A stretch of DNA of 64,000 nt from Protea cynaroides. Taxonomy: Eukaryota; Streptophyta; Magnoliopsida; Proteales; Proteaceae. Within the stretch, counting starts at the first letter, position 1, and every line of letters begins with the position of its first letter. Shown here piece after piece: positions 37,301-47,479 of the stretch. The translations under genes and the position numbers were made by a program. The notes beneath the pieces are model-generated. The model saw nothing but the letters and a program-made list of their open reading frames with translations, did not search any database and was not told the origin of the DNA. The DNA lies in the NCBI GenBank assembly GCA_028583415.1, contig CM053270.1, forward strand, positions 63,229,517 through 63,293,516. Direction: 5' to 3'.

Positions 37301-37632
37301 TCTATAATAAAAGTGAGTTGACACTGGGCATATAGTTGTATTTTGTTAGGACTCTTCATTGATTCTCTTAACAATCGTATCTTAAGATGGGTTTGATAGA
37401 TATATACTGCCACTAACTCCAACATTAAAGCACTTGACTAGCAATTTATTTATGTATCTTTTGACTATACTTGTGAAAAGTACTCATCAGTCAGCTAATG
37501 GATGTTTTGGCAGGTCGAGTTGCCGAATTCAATTCTCCTGCGCGACTACTAGAGGACAAGTCATCCATGTTTATGAGGCTGGTGTCCGAGTATTCAACAA
37601 GATCAACTGGCATGTCAGATTTTGGAATTTGA
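28346..37632 (+). CDS. ABC transporter C family (MRP), ABCC3-like, 11 exons
   Basis: Exons: 28346-30400, 30526-30846, 30958-31044, 31814-32509, 32647-32811, 33585-33879, 34179-34393, 36356-36661, 36750-36813, 36990-37229, 37514-37632. All junctions are GT-AG and keep phase, giving 1520 aa. Order: TMD0 with about five spans (residues 20-210), cytosolic linker L0, TMD1 (about 300-600), NBD1 (Walker A GMVGSGKS 662-669, Q-loop Q697, LSGGQ 752-756, Walker B IYLLDD 772-777), a basic linker (KEKKKAKRSRKK), TMD2, and NBD2 (Walker A GRTGSGKS 1306-1313, signature WSVGQ 1409-1413, Walker B LVLDEAT). Length and the motif ENGDNWSVGQ match plant ABCC3-type full-length MRPs (about 1500 aa). These pump glutathione conjugates, chlorophyll catabolites and similar anions across the tonoplast or plasma membrane with ATP. 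No stop, frameshift or lost motif, so it looks functional. The exact orthologue is not decided. Confidence 0.95.
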
Positions 37633-37969
37633 TACCTTGCCCTACCACCTTGAAGAGAAACTGACCACAGCAGAGGCATATATGGGATGGACCATCCAAT
37701 GCTCCCCCAAATTCAGCTTTCGGCTGACTAGTAGAGTGGGAGAGAACGACATGAATTTCTGTTCTGTAACCAACCCATGGAGGGAAGGGGTTGTATATAA
37801 ACATTTACAAGTTGAAACTCCTCAGAGCAGGCTGGGGGGATCCTGAGCATGGTTGACCATGGTTGGGCCAATCTGTTCAATTAAAAAAATGAAATTGGGT
37901 CTATGAGGGTCATTGGCAATAATTGTACCAGCAGAAGAAATAAGCTGGTCATTTTTGTTCGACATGCCC

Positions 37970-37975
37970 AATAAA
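37970..37975 (+). terminator. Candidate polyadenylation signal of the ABCC gene
   Basis: An AATAAA hexamer lies 338 bp after the ABCC stop codon. It is the first canonical signal I noticed downstream. Actual cleavage position is not known. Confidence 0.35.
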
Positions 37976-38893
37976 GCAATTTCATGTCTAACCCAGATGT
38001 TCATCTTAATGAATTTGCAGAGCATTCCTTCAGCATGTAACCCAATGTGCAGCCTTCCTGGTGAAATTAGTGCCGAGTTATTTATTCCGTGATAGGGGAT
38101 CAATTCCTCATTCTTCTCCATTCCTACTCTGAAAGATATTTCTTGCAGTAGATTTGTTCAGATTAGACATGTAATATCCTGCAATTATATCAAAGCAATG
38201 AGAACATTCACTACAAGTCTGGCATCCAAAGTGGTACCCCTCATCTGTTACATGCAGCAGAGGCAGTGTGGTTAATCATGCACATAATCAAGTGCTGAAA
38301 TGGACGAGGCCAAGGCAATAGAATGGATACTCCCTGTACGGCTATGACAGTATGTTCTGTTTAACGACGCCATGCCTGTTGAGTTTTCTTCTCTTAAGGA
38401 TCTAAAAACCTGTTTGTACCATCTGCACTATGCAACACCAATTTTCTGCAGGCAAAGAACCAAAAGAATATTCTTTTTTCTTAGCCCCTGTTTACCAAAG
38501 TAAGATCTTATCAACCCATTTGAACCCATCAAGACAGACTTGCTTATGCACATGTGTCCTGAGATATGCGTCAATATAATTTAAGTGAGAGTCCCAAGCT
38601 GCTTTATGGAGCATTCCCCTGACCTAATATGGCCCAAGCTGCTCCCAGAATCAAATATTTTGATATTCAACTAATTTTATTGTAGTTTAGGGAGAGGGTG
38701 TCCTACAATGCCTCCTCCCATGCTACAGCAGCTACACCAATGGGATGCATGAAATGGTATCACCAATAGAGGGTCCGCATAAACAAGAGGAGAGAGAGAG
38801 TGTGTGGCAGTGGGAGAAGAGAAAATATTAGAATGTAAGAGGGTGTGGGAATGGATCCCCACACTGACAATGTGGAGATCTTTTTTCCAATAT

Positions 38894-39112
38894 ACTCCGT
38901 TTGTTTCGACGTAAAATTTTATATGTAATATTTTATATGTAAAACAAAATTTCAAAAATTGTTTCTAATAGGTAAAAGAGAGACGAAGTTCATTTTCCAT
39001 ACCCCGTAGAGATCACTATATTTTATCTCTTGAAAATAAACATTGAAATTTTTTTTACATATAAAATTTTACACTTAAATTTTATGTAAAATTTTATATA
39101 AAATAAATAGAG
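38894..39112. mobile_element. AT-rich MITE candidate (CTCCGTTTGTTTC end)
   Basis: The left end CTCCGTTTGTTTCGACGTAA and the reversed right end CTCTATTTATTTTATATAAA are similar, and the interior is self-complementary (TAAAATTTTATATGTAA words). The CTCCGT start recalls Stowaway-type MITEs, but a TA duplication is not clean, so class is uncertain. Confidence 0.35.
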
Positions 39113-39135
39113 CATTAGTTTAATTTGAAACAGAA

Positions 39136-39453
39136 AAGTTGTGCTTTGTGAAATGGTCTTGGTGGCAAATCCAACTGGATATCTAAGAAGTCGTTCTGAT
39201 TGGTCATTTGTTAAATTTCGAACACAAATACCATTTATTAATGTGTTCTTGCATTGTCAGCCCATTTTTTCTTTTCTTTTTTATTTTTATTTTTTTTTTA
39301 TTTTTTATAGTACATGTGAATAGGGGAAATTAAGGTAATCTAAAGAAACGGTTAGTTGTGCTCTGTGGAGCACACCCTGACCAAAATATGACCAAAATTT
39401 ATTTATAATTGTAAAAATTCGCATTCCCAAAGATGTTTTAGTTTGCTCCCAAG

Positions 39454-39501
<48 letters not shown>

Positions 39502-40080
39502 TAAAAGATCAAATATTTTGATGTTTTACTAATTTTTGTTTAATTTGTAAGGTAAAACTTAGACTAAATAGTGGTCCAAAAGGGTATCTGTGTAGTGGTA
39601 ATCTCATTTTGTTTTGTGGAAGGATGTTGTGGTAAATTCAATAATTAGGGATATCTAAGATATCGTTTGGATTGGTCACTTGTCAAATATTAGATCAAAA
39701 TATAATCACATAACTTCATTTATTGGCATGCTTAGTATTTTCAGCCATCAAATTTTTTTAAAATAAATTTATTTTTCTAAGGTTTTTTAAAGTTTTGTTT
39801 TGTCGCTTGACTAACTCCATTGATGATGAAACTTGACATGTGAGTAGGGACTAATTAGGTAAACTTGACCTAATTGTGCTTTGTGAAAAAGTTTTGTGGC
39901 AAATCCAACAGTTGGGTGTCTAGAAAATCATTTGGATTGACCATTCGCCAAATTTGAGACTCAAATACAGTCACATATCCTCCCATCAATTGATGTGGTT
40001 CTTGTATTTCTAGCCATCCATATTTTTTCTGTAAGTTCCATTTTTTTTTTCCATAGGATTTTTGAAGTTTTATTAAGAAC
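39136..40080. repeat. Three diverged copies of a long repeat unit
   Basis: Units at about 39136, 39600 and 39875 each contain GTGG(C/T)AAAT(C/T)CAA, then GG.TATCTAA or a variant, TCGTT(C/T)(G)GATTGGTCA or a variant, TTGTTAAAT/TTGTCAAAT/TCGCCAAAT, and 'TTAATG/TTGGCATG/TTGATGTGGTTCTTG...CAGCCAT' at the end. They are old and strongly diverged. No coding sense is apparent. Confidence 0.6.
39452..39499. repeat. (TA)n microsatellite
   Basis: About 23 TA units. Confidence 0.92.
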
Positions 40081-40092
40081 CTTAACGTAATC

Positions 40093-40094
<2 letters not shown>

Positions 40095-40127
<33 letters not shown>
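40095..40127. repeat. (GA)n microsatellite
   Basis: About 16 GA units. Confidence 0.9.
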
Positions 40128-40130
<3 letters not shown>

Positions 40131-40999
40131 GTGAAATTACTATTACAAATTTAATTCAATGGGAAGCCTTACAGAATGGGCAACTCAATGATGAATTAAA
40201 TTAGGCTTATGTTCCCCTCAAATGATCAATTAAGGGATTATCTCTACATGTATCAAAGGATATTTTGGTCATTGAAAATTTAGAAGTTAGGTTTTGATCA
40301 AAACACTCTTTCAAATCTTTTCCACCTCAATTTGGATGGGACATCCAATGCCATACCTAAATGCCGTTAGACTTTTACCCAAAAAAGAAAAAAAGAAAAA
40401 AGGCATTAGATGGTATCGTTACCTACCTTCTCACCCCTCCTTAAAAAAAGGCAAGGGTTTTGGGAGTGGGGTTGTTGTCTGTGTCCATTAATGGATGGAT
40501 GTAGGCAATGAAGAATTCATCATTAGAGACAAAAGGAGATATAAAATAACATAGGAGAGAGGAAAATGGTAAATTCATTGAATTGGGATCTTTGTAGTGA
40601 GTGTCAAGTGGCAGTAAGGATCCTAACAGCTCATAGTGCATTGGTATGTGTCCTAATACCCTATGAATGGCTGAGATCCTTACTGCTGCTTAGCAACCAA
40701 ACAAATGATCTTTTTTGAAATTCATCAGAGCCCATCTATTTATCATCAAGACAAATGCAAAATTAATATACAACTTCAATGAAGAATATAAGCTTTTTTT
40801 TTTTTTTTTTTTTATAAGAATTCTTATTAAAGTAAAATTCGGTTGCATACATTCTATTCCCCCCTAGACCCTGTAGTAACGAGAGTCTCGTACACTGTGA
40901 TGCTTTGTTAAAAAAAAATTCAGGACGAAACTCCATGATGTATATTTTCAATTAGGATATACTTTTGATTTAAAATTGTAAGTTTGGCCCTGACAACCT

Positions 41000-41136
41000 A
41001 AACCCGACTTGAACCCTGACAGGATTAAACCCACCTTAAACCTTGAAAGACTAGGTTAAGTCCAAATTTCATCAAACCCCGACAAGGTTGGATTGGGCTA
41101 GGATTAACCCCTTCAGTTAAGCCCGGCCAAGCCTGA

Positions 41137-41193
<57 letters not shown>

Positions 41194-42050
41194 CCCTAAA
41201 CCTAATCGACTAACCCTTGTGGCGCCTCTACTCTCTCAATTCTAATCAACAGACGATAATCAAGTCATCGACCTTCATTGCCAAGGGCCACTTGCTCCAC
41301 CTGTTCTCCAATCTCATCCCAGCCCACATGTCTCTCTCTCTCTCTAACTTCTTCCCGGTCTTATTCTATCTCCACTCCCATCTCTCAACAGATCAATTTG
41401 TTATTTTTCTAGTTTCTATAGCAACAAAAGAAACCCCTTGTCCATCTCAACCTCCATCGTCGAGCACAATCTCCATTTTGGATCAAGCACTTGCATCGTC
41501 GTTGTGGGTTATAAAGGGTTCTTTTCCTCTTTTGAACAGTTTCTTTATTGCTTCGGAAAACCCTATAATTAGCTCAATGGTTACGTCGTAATCAACGATA
41601 TTCCTGTATTAGGCGGTGAACTTTAGGCTCTGGCAATTGGGTGTCACTGGGCTCCTGCACAGGGCTTGAACAATTCATCTATTATTAGGTAGGTTGGTAT
41701 GTTCTCACAATATGTTATTCGGTTTATTGATTCTTCCAAATTTTCTTCATATTCTGAACCGTCCACTATTTCTCTTTTTCTTTACAAACCTAATAAGTGA
41801 TAAATTTCAGTTGAAAATTGTCTTCTTTTTCCCATTTATTTGGTATCCTAATACTCTTCTTCTAGGATGTTCACTTTGGATATACCTCATCTAAGAGGGA
41901 TTTTTTTAATATTAATTACTTGATCATTTTGTTGTGAGAATCTATCAATAGATTAACCATTAGAGAATTTAAAATGGGAAGTAGTATTGGACTGGACGTA
42001 ATAGTCCAAGGAAAACCTAGTCGTGGTCAATCAGGGTAGGGTTGGGTTAG
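41000..42050. other. Intergenic DNA with one unassigned open frame
   Basis: 41217-41591 (plus) is open for about 124 codons without interruption but is Ser/Leu-rich, starts from low-complexity CT sequence and matches no family I recognise. 40980-41130 is one of the dispersed 'CCTGAC...AAGCCC' non-coding repeats. I see no real gene. Confidence 0.4.
41139..41192. repeat. (TA)n microsatellite
   Basis: About 27 TA units, followed by AACCCTAAACCTAA. Confidence 0.92.
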
Positions 42051-42059
42051 GCCGAATCC

Positions 42060-42261
42060 TTCAAATCGTCTCATCCCTGAGATTCAGGAGGCGTGGCGGC
42101 GACTCCATTGGATGGTCGCCATGTGGGGGTCGGATGAATCCGACCCCTCCCCGAGCCGCTCGCCACATCGGCCGACCGGGGGGAGAATCGACCCCAGATG
42201 GCGACCATCCAGTGGGGTCGCCACCACGCCTCCCGAATCTCAAGGATGAGACGATTTGGAT
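42060..42261. mobile_element. GC-rich fold-back element
   Basis: The left arm TTCAAATCGTCTCATCCCTG...GGAGGCGTGGCGGCGA...GGATGGTCGCCATGTGG and its near-perfect complement on the right (...TGGCGACCATCCAG...GCCTCCCGAATCTC...GAGACGATTTGGAT) give arms of about 85 bp around a short loop. CCGAATCC at 42052-42059 and 42262-42269 may be an 8-bp target duplication. The element is far more GC-rich than its surroundings and shares termini with the copy at 63745. Confidence 0.75.
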
Positions 42262-42407
42262 CCGAATCCGACCAAGGTAAAGTTAAGGTTGCAAATTTTT
42301 TAATCATGGTAGGATTAGACTGGATTAGGGTTTTAAAAAACTGACCCAATATCACCCTATTGCAGCCCAATTTTTTATTGCATAAACAAAAATTAGGACT
42401 AACTGAC

Positions 42408-42520
42408 TAAGAACCGAGTTCCCTAAAACAATATCGGAATGCTTTGGAATTAAAGGTCTGAAGATACTAAAGTAAAATAGATTTGAAGGGTGAAACAAAA
42501 TCCATGTAACCAACCAAATC
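42408..42520. repeat. Dispersed repeat shared with 60945-61055
   Basis: GAGTTCCCTAAAACAATATC...GGAATGCTTTGGAAT...AAATAGATTTGAAG...GAAACAAAATCCATG...AACCAACCAA matches the segment starting at 60948 with small differences. Both lie next to 'GGCTTGG/AGCCC'-type repeats, so they are probably parts of one larger non-coding repeat. Confidence 0.6.
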
Positions 42521-42804
42521 TAAGTATGAATCATTGATTTGACCCTGATATGGGTTTGCTGATACCCTAGATCTATCTGGTCCTATGGTTGAACCAGTAT
42601 TTATGAAGTGTAAACAGCTCTTCACCGGTCCAGATGAAAACCGGGCAGGAAGCTTGGAAGAAGTAGAGGATCACGGATTGATTAATTGGATTTGATCCAA
42701 CGGCCAAAATTCATGGGACCCCATTATAAATTGAACCTCAAACCCAACTTTTTTTTCTTAATTTCTTATCAGTCTTTCAGTTTGGTCATATGTAGACATG
42801 TATC

Positions 42805-43020
42805 CAAATCCTTTCCTCCTAGAGGTTTAGGAGGAAAGGCGGTCACCTCCTTAGATGGTCGATACCTGAGTCTCGTGAATCTGAGTTGACACCCTTTGTC
42901 TGCTCAAATTGTTGGTTAAAATGGAAGGTTTGGATTCACTCGAGCCTCATGCGTTCACCATTAAAGGGATTGCCATCTCTCCTCTGGAACCTCTAAGGGA
43001 AGAAGATGTGGATTCATGTA
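42805..43020. mobile_element. Decayed fold-back element
   Basis: Has the family landmarks CCTCCTAGAGGTTTAGGAGG, GATGGTCGATACCTGAGTCTC, GTGAATCTGAG, GGATTCACTCGAG and GAAGATGTGGATTCATG. The two arms no longer pair well. Confidence 0.45.
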
Positions 43021-43086
43021 CATGTAGATGTAGATGTAGACACAGTCAGTAGAGTTCAGAAAATGGTTATGGTTAAAACTTAAAAG

Positions 43087-43182
43087 TAGGTTTTGGGTTC
43101 GGGTTAGAATTAGGGTTAGGATTCCTGTTGGTCTTCATTGGAACCCTAACCCTAACTCTAACCCTAAACCAAACCTAAAAAG
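43087..43182. repeat. Telomere-like repeats arranged as a hairpin
   Basis: The left arm GGGTTAGAATTAGGGTTAGG and right arm AACCCTAACCCTAACTCTAA are complementary around a loop of about 14 bases. TTTAGGG is the plant telomere repeat; here the words are mixed TTAGGG/TTCGGG/CCCTAAAC variants, so this is an interstitial, diverged telomere-like tract and not a true telomere. Confidence 0.65.
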
Positions 43183-43487
43183 TAATCCAGCCCTGTCCGT
43201 AAACCAGACTCCAGACAGCCTGAGGTAGGTGATGCCACGTAGAATTGGGAAGAGAGAGAGGGACACACACATGAGGGACAAGAATGCCTGTGTATCTGTT
43301 GGTTTTGGACATGGCCGATATCGTATCGGATACCAAGATTTAGAACGTTGCTGCGTCGTTTTCTACTTCTCTCTCCTGCGGGCGTAGATCCTCTGACTCT
43401 CCGGCAAATCGTTCCAAGAGTGATGATCAGCTGTGTTAGTAATGATGCAAGTATTACCGATCTTTTTGGAGCTTAGAAATTAACAAG

Positions 43488-43532
43488 TCCTTCCTCTTTT
43501 ACCAGAAAAAAAAAAAAAAAAAATCCTTCCTC
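43488..43532. mobile_element. Poly(A)-stub micro-insertion, 9-bp target duplication
   Basis: TCCTTCCTC at 43488-43496 is repeated at 43524-43532. The 27-bp insert is TTTTACCAG plus a run of about 18 A on the plus strand. Confidence 0.65.
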
Positions 43533-43827
43533 AACTTTGTAGTTGGATAAGAATAGAGATTAATACCTCTTGTTCGTTCACTCTCTTCACTCCTCCTGAC
43601 GAAAGAACTACTTGTTTATCTATCTATGCGGAAGAAGGCTTCTCTGGGAATCCTTCAGTTCAATCGGCCTTTAAGAGGTGATTCATCGTTTACTCAATTT
43701 GGTCTCTTTGATTTAATGTCTTTATGTTAAATCTGTTGAGATTACTTGGGCTTCCATAAAATTTGTTTGAATAACTCTGTATTCAACGGTAGGACTCCAG
43801 AATTTCTTTTTCGGTTGAAGCTAAAGC

Positions 43828-44272
43828 TGATACGTACTTATCTTAGGATTGAATCAAAGAAGGAGGAGAGAAAATAGGAAAAAAGAGAGAGAGTAGCAGT
43901 AAGATTCTTGGAGGGAACCCAAAACCTCTAATAATAGGATTCTTCGAGGGAACCCAAAACCTCCCGATCAACACGTTAGTATTGAGGCAATTTAGGGATT
44001 CAATTCATTTCCCTTTTCTCATTCATAAGAATCCATATAAATAGGCATTCCAAACGGTTACAACTTACATGACATAATTACTCCCATTATCCCATAACTC
44101 ATCATCTTAATAACTATCCACCCACTAATCACATGACACATCTCATCCATTAACAACTTTAGTTACATAACCACCCATGTTACATGCTTAACTCATCCCA
44201 TAACTCTATAACTACTAAAATAACTAATTATAATAATTCACTATTTCAATAGGGATCCACATGTACGTAACA
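43828..44272 (-). mobile_element. 3' LTR of an LTR retrotransposon (minus strand)
   Basis: The segment starts TGATACGTAC and ends GTACGTAACA. Reversed, the ends are TGTTACGTAC and TGATACGTAC, 9 of 10 matching, with TG...CA borders. On the minus strand the bases immediately before the LTR are AAGGGGAAAGG, a classic polypurine tract (about 44275-44285). Upstream of that, CGLEDKTNLKGKG reads in frame to a stop, resembling the ...EDKxxLKGEG end of Ty3/gypsy-type polyproteins. A short duplicated block (GATTCTT(G/C)GAGGGAACCCAA at about 43902 and 43938) lies inside the LTR. The element body should continue to the right but meets the N gap. Confidence 0.68.
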
Positions 44273-44314
44273 AACCTTTCCCCTTGAGATTGGTCTTGTC
44301 CTCAAGACCACATA

Positions 44315-44814
44315 NNNNNNNNNNNNNNNNNNNNNNNNNNNNNNNNNNNNNNNNNNNNNNNNNNNNNNNNNNNNNNNNNNNNNNNNNNNNNNNNNNNNNN
44401 NNNNNNNNNNNNNNNNNNNNNNNNNNNNNNNNNNNNNNNNNNNNNNNNNNNNNNNNNNNNNNNNNNNNNNNNNNNNNNNNNNNNNNNNNNNNNNNNNNNN
44501 NNNNNNNNNNNNNNNNNNNNNNNNNNNNNNNNNNNNNNNNNNNNNNNNNNNNNNNNNNNNNNNNNNNNNNNNNNNNNNNNNNNNNNNNNNNNNNNNNNNN
44601 NNNNNNNNNNNNNNNNNNNNNNNNNNNNNNNNNNNNNNNNNNNNNNNNNNNNNNNNNNNNNNNNNNNNNNNNNNNNNNNNNNNNNNNNNNNNNNNNNNNN
44701 NNNNNNNNNNNNNNNNNNNNNNNNNNNNNNNNNNNNNNNNNNNNNNNNNNNNNNNNNNNNNNNNNNNNNNNNNNNNNNNNNNNNNNNNNNNNNNNNNNNN
44801 NNNNNNNNNNNNNN
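44315..44814. other. Assembly gap (500 N)
   Basis: Exactly 500 N, the conventional filler for a gap of unknown size. The left edge is the last part of an LTR-retrotransposon polyprotein, so the missing DNA probably includes most of that element and its other LTR. Confidence 0.99.
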
Positions 44815-44839
44815 GAGCCACTGATTTCTTAGTCTGATC

Positions 44840-45025
44840 ATGTTTATAACTTGATGTGAGATCTAAGCCATAGATCTTAGCTATTTTGATGAAATATGAG
44901 TCATTGGTCATGATTATAGCTATTTGATGAGATCTGAGCCGTTGATCTTGGCTTTTTTGATGAAATCTAAGTGTTGATCATGATCATCATTTTCTGAAGA
45001 GATCTAATCGTTAGATCGAGGATCT
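44840..45025. repeat. Imperfect ~57-bp tandem repeat
   Basis: About three units of the type 'GATGAGATCTGAGCC(G/A)TTGATCTT(G/A)GCT...TTTGATGAAATCTAAGT(G/C)(A)TTGGTCATGATTAT', each with GATC-rich words. Immediately right of the gap. Confidence 0.65.
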
Positions 45026-45604
45026 GATATTATCTACATTGTTATATTCGTGCATTTGCCATGTTCACATGCTTACAATGCTAGCTTTGTGCACACTGCC
45101 ATGCTGATCTGTTGCTGTATGCTATGCTTGAATGATATTTATGTCGGCAAAAATTTACTTTTTGCTACACCCTAGTCAAACTGCCATGCATGTACACTGA
45201 TAGAAGACATTCCTAGGTGTGGGGACGTGCATGTAGGCACCCACATTAATGGGAAGGATAATAATGGATGATAAAAGTCTTAATCAAGAATCATGAAGCC
45301 TAACCCAACACAATTCCAAAATCAAGATTGTAGGTTATAAGGGCAGTTTAGGACGATCCCTACCTCTCAGTTCATTTCCCCTAGGATGCAGAATCTAAAT
45401 AGGTGTAATATGAATCCAACCATAGATCATCTAGGATCATCATTTCGGTCCGGCTGGACCGCCCATATTCTGACCCAAGTGGGTCACCCAATTCCATCTC
45501 TTCCGAACTACGCGGATCCTGATTCTTAGGGAAAACCCTCAGATACGTAGGTAGTCTGGGAAACTCCCAGATACGGTTCCACACCTCAATCAATGTGCCC
45601 TCAT

Positions 45605-45925
45605 ACCTTACTCCCTGAGAGTACAAATCTTACTCCCTGAGAGTACACCTTACTCCCTGAGAGTACAAATCTTACTCCCTGAGAGTATACACCAAACATT
45701 ACTCCCTGAAAGTACAAACATTACTCTCTGAGAGTATACACATACCTTACTCCCTGAGAGTACAACATTACTCCCTGAGAGTACAAACATTACTCCCTGA
45801 GAGTACAAACATCACTCTCTGAGAGTACAAACATCACTCCCTGAGAGTACAAACATTACTCCCTGAGAGTATACACATACATCACTCCATGAGAGTACAA
45901 ACCTTACTCCCTAAGAGTACAACCC
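45605..45925. repeat. Tandem array A: ~22-bp unit, 14 copies
   Basis: Consensus ATTACTCCCTGAGAGTACAAAC, with variants ACTCTC, GAAAG and GTATACACATAC. CTCCCTGAGAG is nearly palindromic, so each unit can form a small hairpin. Confidence 0.9.
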
Positions 45926-46039
45926 ATTTCGAACTACGTGGATCCTGATTCTCAGGTCAATACCCTAAGATACGTAGGTAGTTTGGGAAAGAGACCCAAA
46001 TACAGACCCATACTCCAATCTTGTAAAATCATTCCATAT

Positions 46040-46615
46040 CCTTGTCTCCTTGCTTGGCGAGACTCTATTCCTGTGTCGTACTTGTGAGTACGCACCCTTA
46101 GCCTTGTGAGGCTCAATCCCAAAGTTGTGCTTGCGAGCACGCACCCTTTAGCCTTGTGAGGTTCTATCTTGAAGTCGTGCTTGCGAGCACGCACCCCCCT
46201 TAGCCTTGCGAGGCTCTATTTTGAAGCGGTACTTGCGAGTACGCACCCTTAGCCTTGTGATGCTCTATCTTGAAGCCGTACTTGTGAGTACGCACCCTTA
46301 GCCTTGGGAGGCTCTATCATGAAGTCGTACTTGCGAGTACGCACCCTTAGCCTTGCGAGACTCAATCCCGAAGTCGTGCTTGCGAGTATGCACCCTTAAA
46401 CTTGCGAGGCTCTATCTTGAAGTCGTGCTTGCGAGCATGCACCCCCTTAGCCTTGCGAGGCTCTATCTTGAAGCAGTACTTGCTAGTACGTACCCTTAGC
46501 CTTGTGAGGCTCTATCTTGAAGTCGTGCTTGCGAGCATGCACCCCCCTTAGCTTTGCGAGACTCTATCTTGAAGTCGTGCTTGCGAGTACACACCTTAGT
46601 CTTACGAGACTATCT
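46040..46615. repeat. Tandem array B: ~50-bp unit, about 11-12 copies
   Basis: Unit: CCTTGCGAGGCTCTATCTTG followed by AAGTCGTGCTTGCGAGCACG and CACCCTTAG. Each unit contains two palindromic cores (CCTTGCGAGG and GTGCTTGCGAGCAC), with coordinated variants such as GTACTTGCGAGTAC in which both halves of the palindrome changed together. Confidence 0.9.
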
Positions 46616-46617
46616 TA

Positions 46618-46765
46618 CACTCTACTCCCTGAGAGCCACACCCTACTCCCTGAGAGCCACACCCTACTCCCTGAGAGCCACACTCTACTCCCTGAGAGCC
46701 ATACCCTACTCCCTGAGAGCCACACTCTACTCCCTGAGAGCCACACTCTACTCCCTAAGAGACAT
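46618..46765. repeat. Tandem array C: ~21-bp unit, 7 copies
   Basis: Unit CTACTCCCTGAGAGCCACAC, sharing the CTCCCTGAGAG hairpin core with array A but ending in GCCACAC. Apparent repeated open frames here are consequences of the period. Confidence 0.9.
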
Positions 46766-47479
46766 ACCCTAGCCCTTAAGGTTACCTAATCCACCCAAAA
46801 AACGAACTACATTGTACCTGATTTCTAGGACCTCTGGAATACGTAGGCAACTTGGAGGACTCTCCAAGTACGGTACCCCATCTTAGTATCCTTAGGTCCC
46901 CATATCCATATCCGTATCCATATCCTCGTTCACTTCGATCCATTTAGGCTATCTCTAGATTCAATCTCAATCATCATCAAGCATAAACTTCAACTTGAAT
47001 AAATTGAATCTAAGAAAGCTTAATCATAATCCACATCCATAAACCTTAATCACTTTCTGTTTCAAACTACGTTTTGGACTTGATTTCTAGGATTGGAATA
47101 CGTAGGCAATTTGAGACGTTTTGGACATATCAGATTCAGTCCATCACCGAATCATCTTTGTTTCGGTTCATTGTATATTATTTTGTTTGTTTTCTTACTA
47201 TGAAAACATGTTTGGCTGAACTTAAGCTAGAATAACTTAGCAACTTGGCATAGGATCCCCCATGAGCCCTAGTCATCATCCATTGACCATGAACAGTCAG
47301 AACCATAGAGTCTAAGGAAAGTAGAGTCACATAGGAGGCCGATTTTCCAAACTGTACCTTGAATGCTTACCCATTCTCTGATAGACCAAAGCCAATATGT
47401 TGGGTCATGAGTTAATAGAAGTCTTATCTCAAGATGATGCTACATTTTAGGTCCTAGACCTTAATCTAGGTGGCGACTC

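Noticed and set aside
41217..41591. 124-codon plus-strand frame beside the (TA)n tract
   Set aside because: Ser/Leu-rich with a CT-repeat core and no family motif; no evidence beyond openness.
44246..44911. Long open frames spanning the gap
   Set aside because: They consist mostly of unknown residues from N bases. Only the few codons left of the gap are informative.
46517..46789. 90-codon frame with repeated SHTLLPE units
   Set aside because: Purely a consequence of the 21-bp tandem array being a multiple of three.
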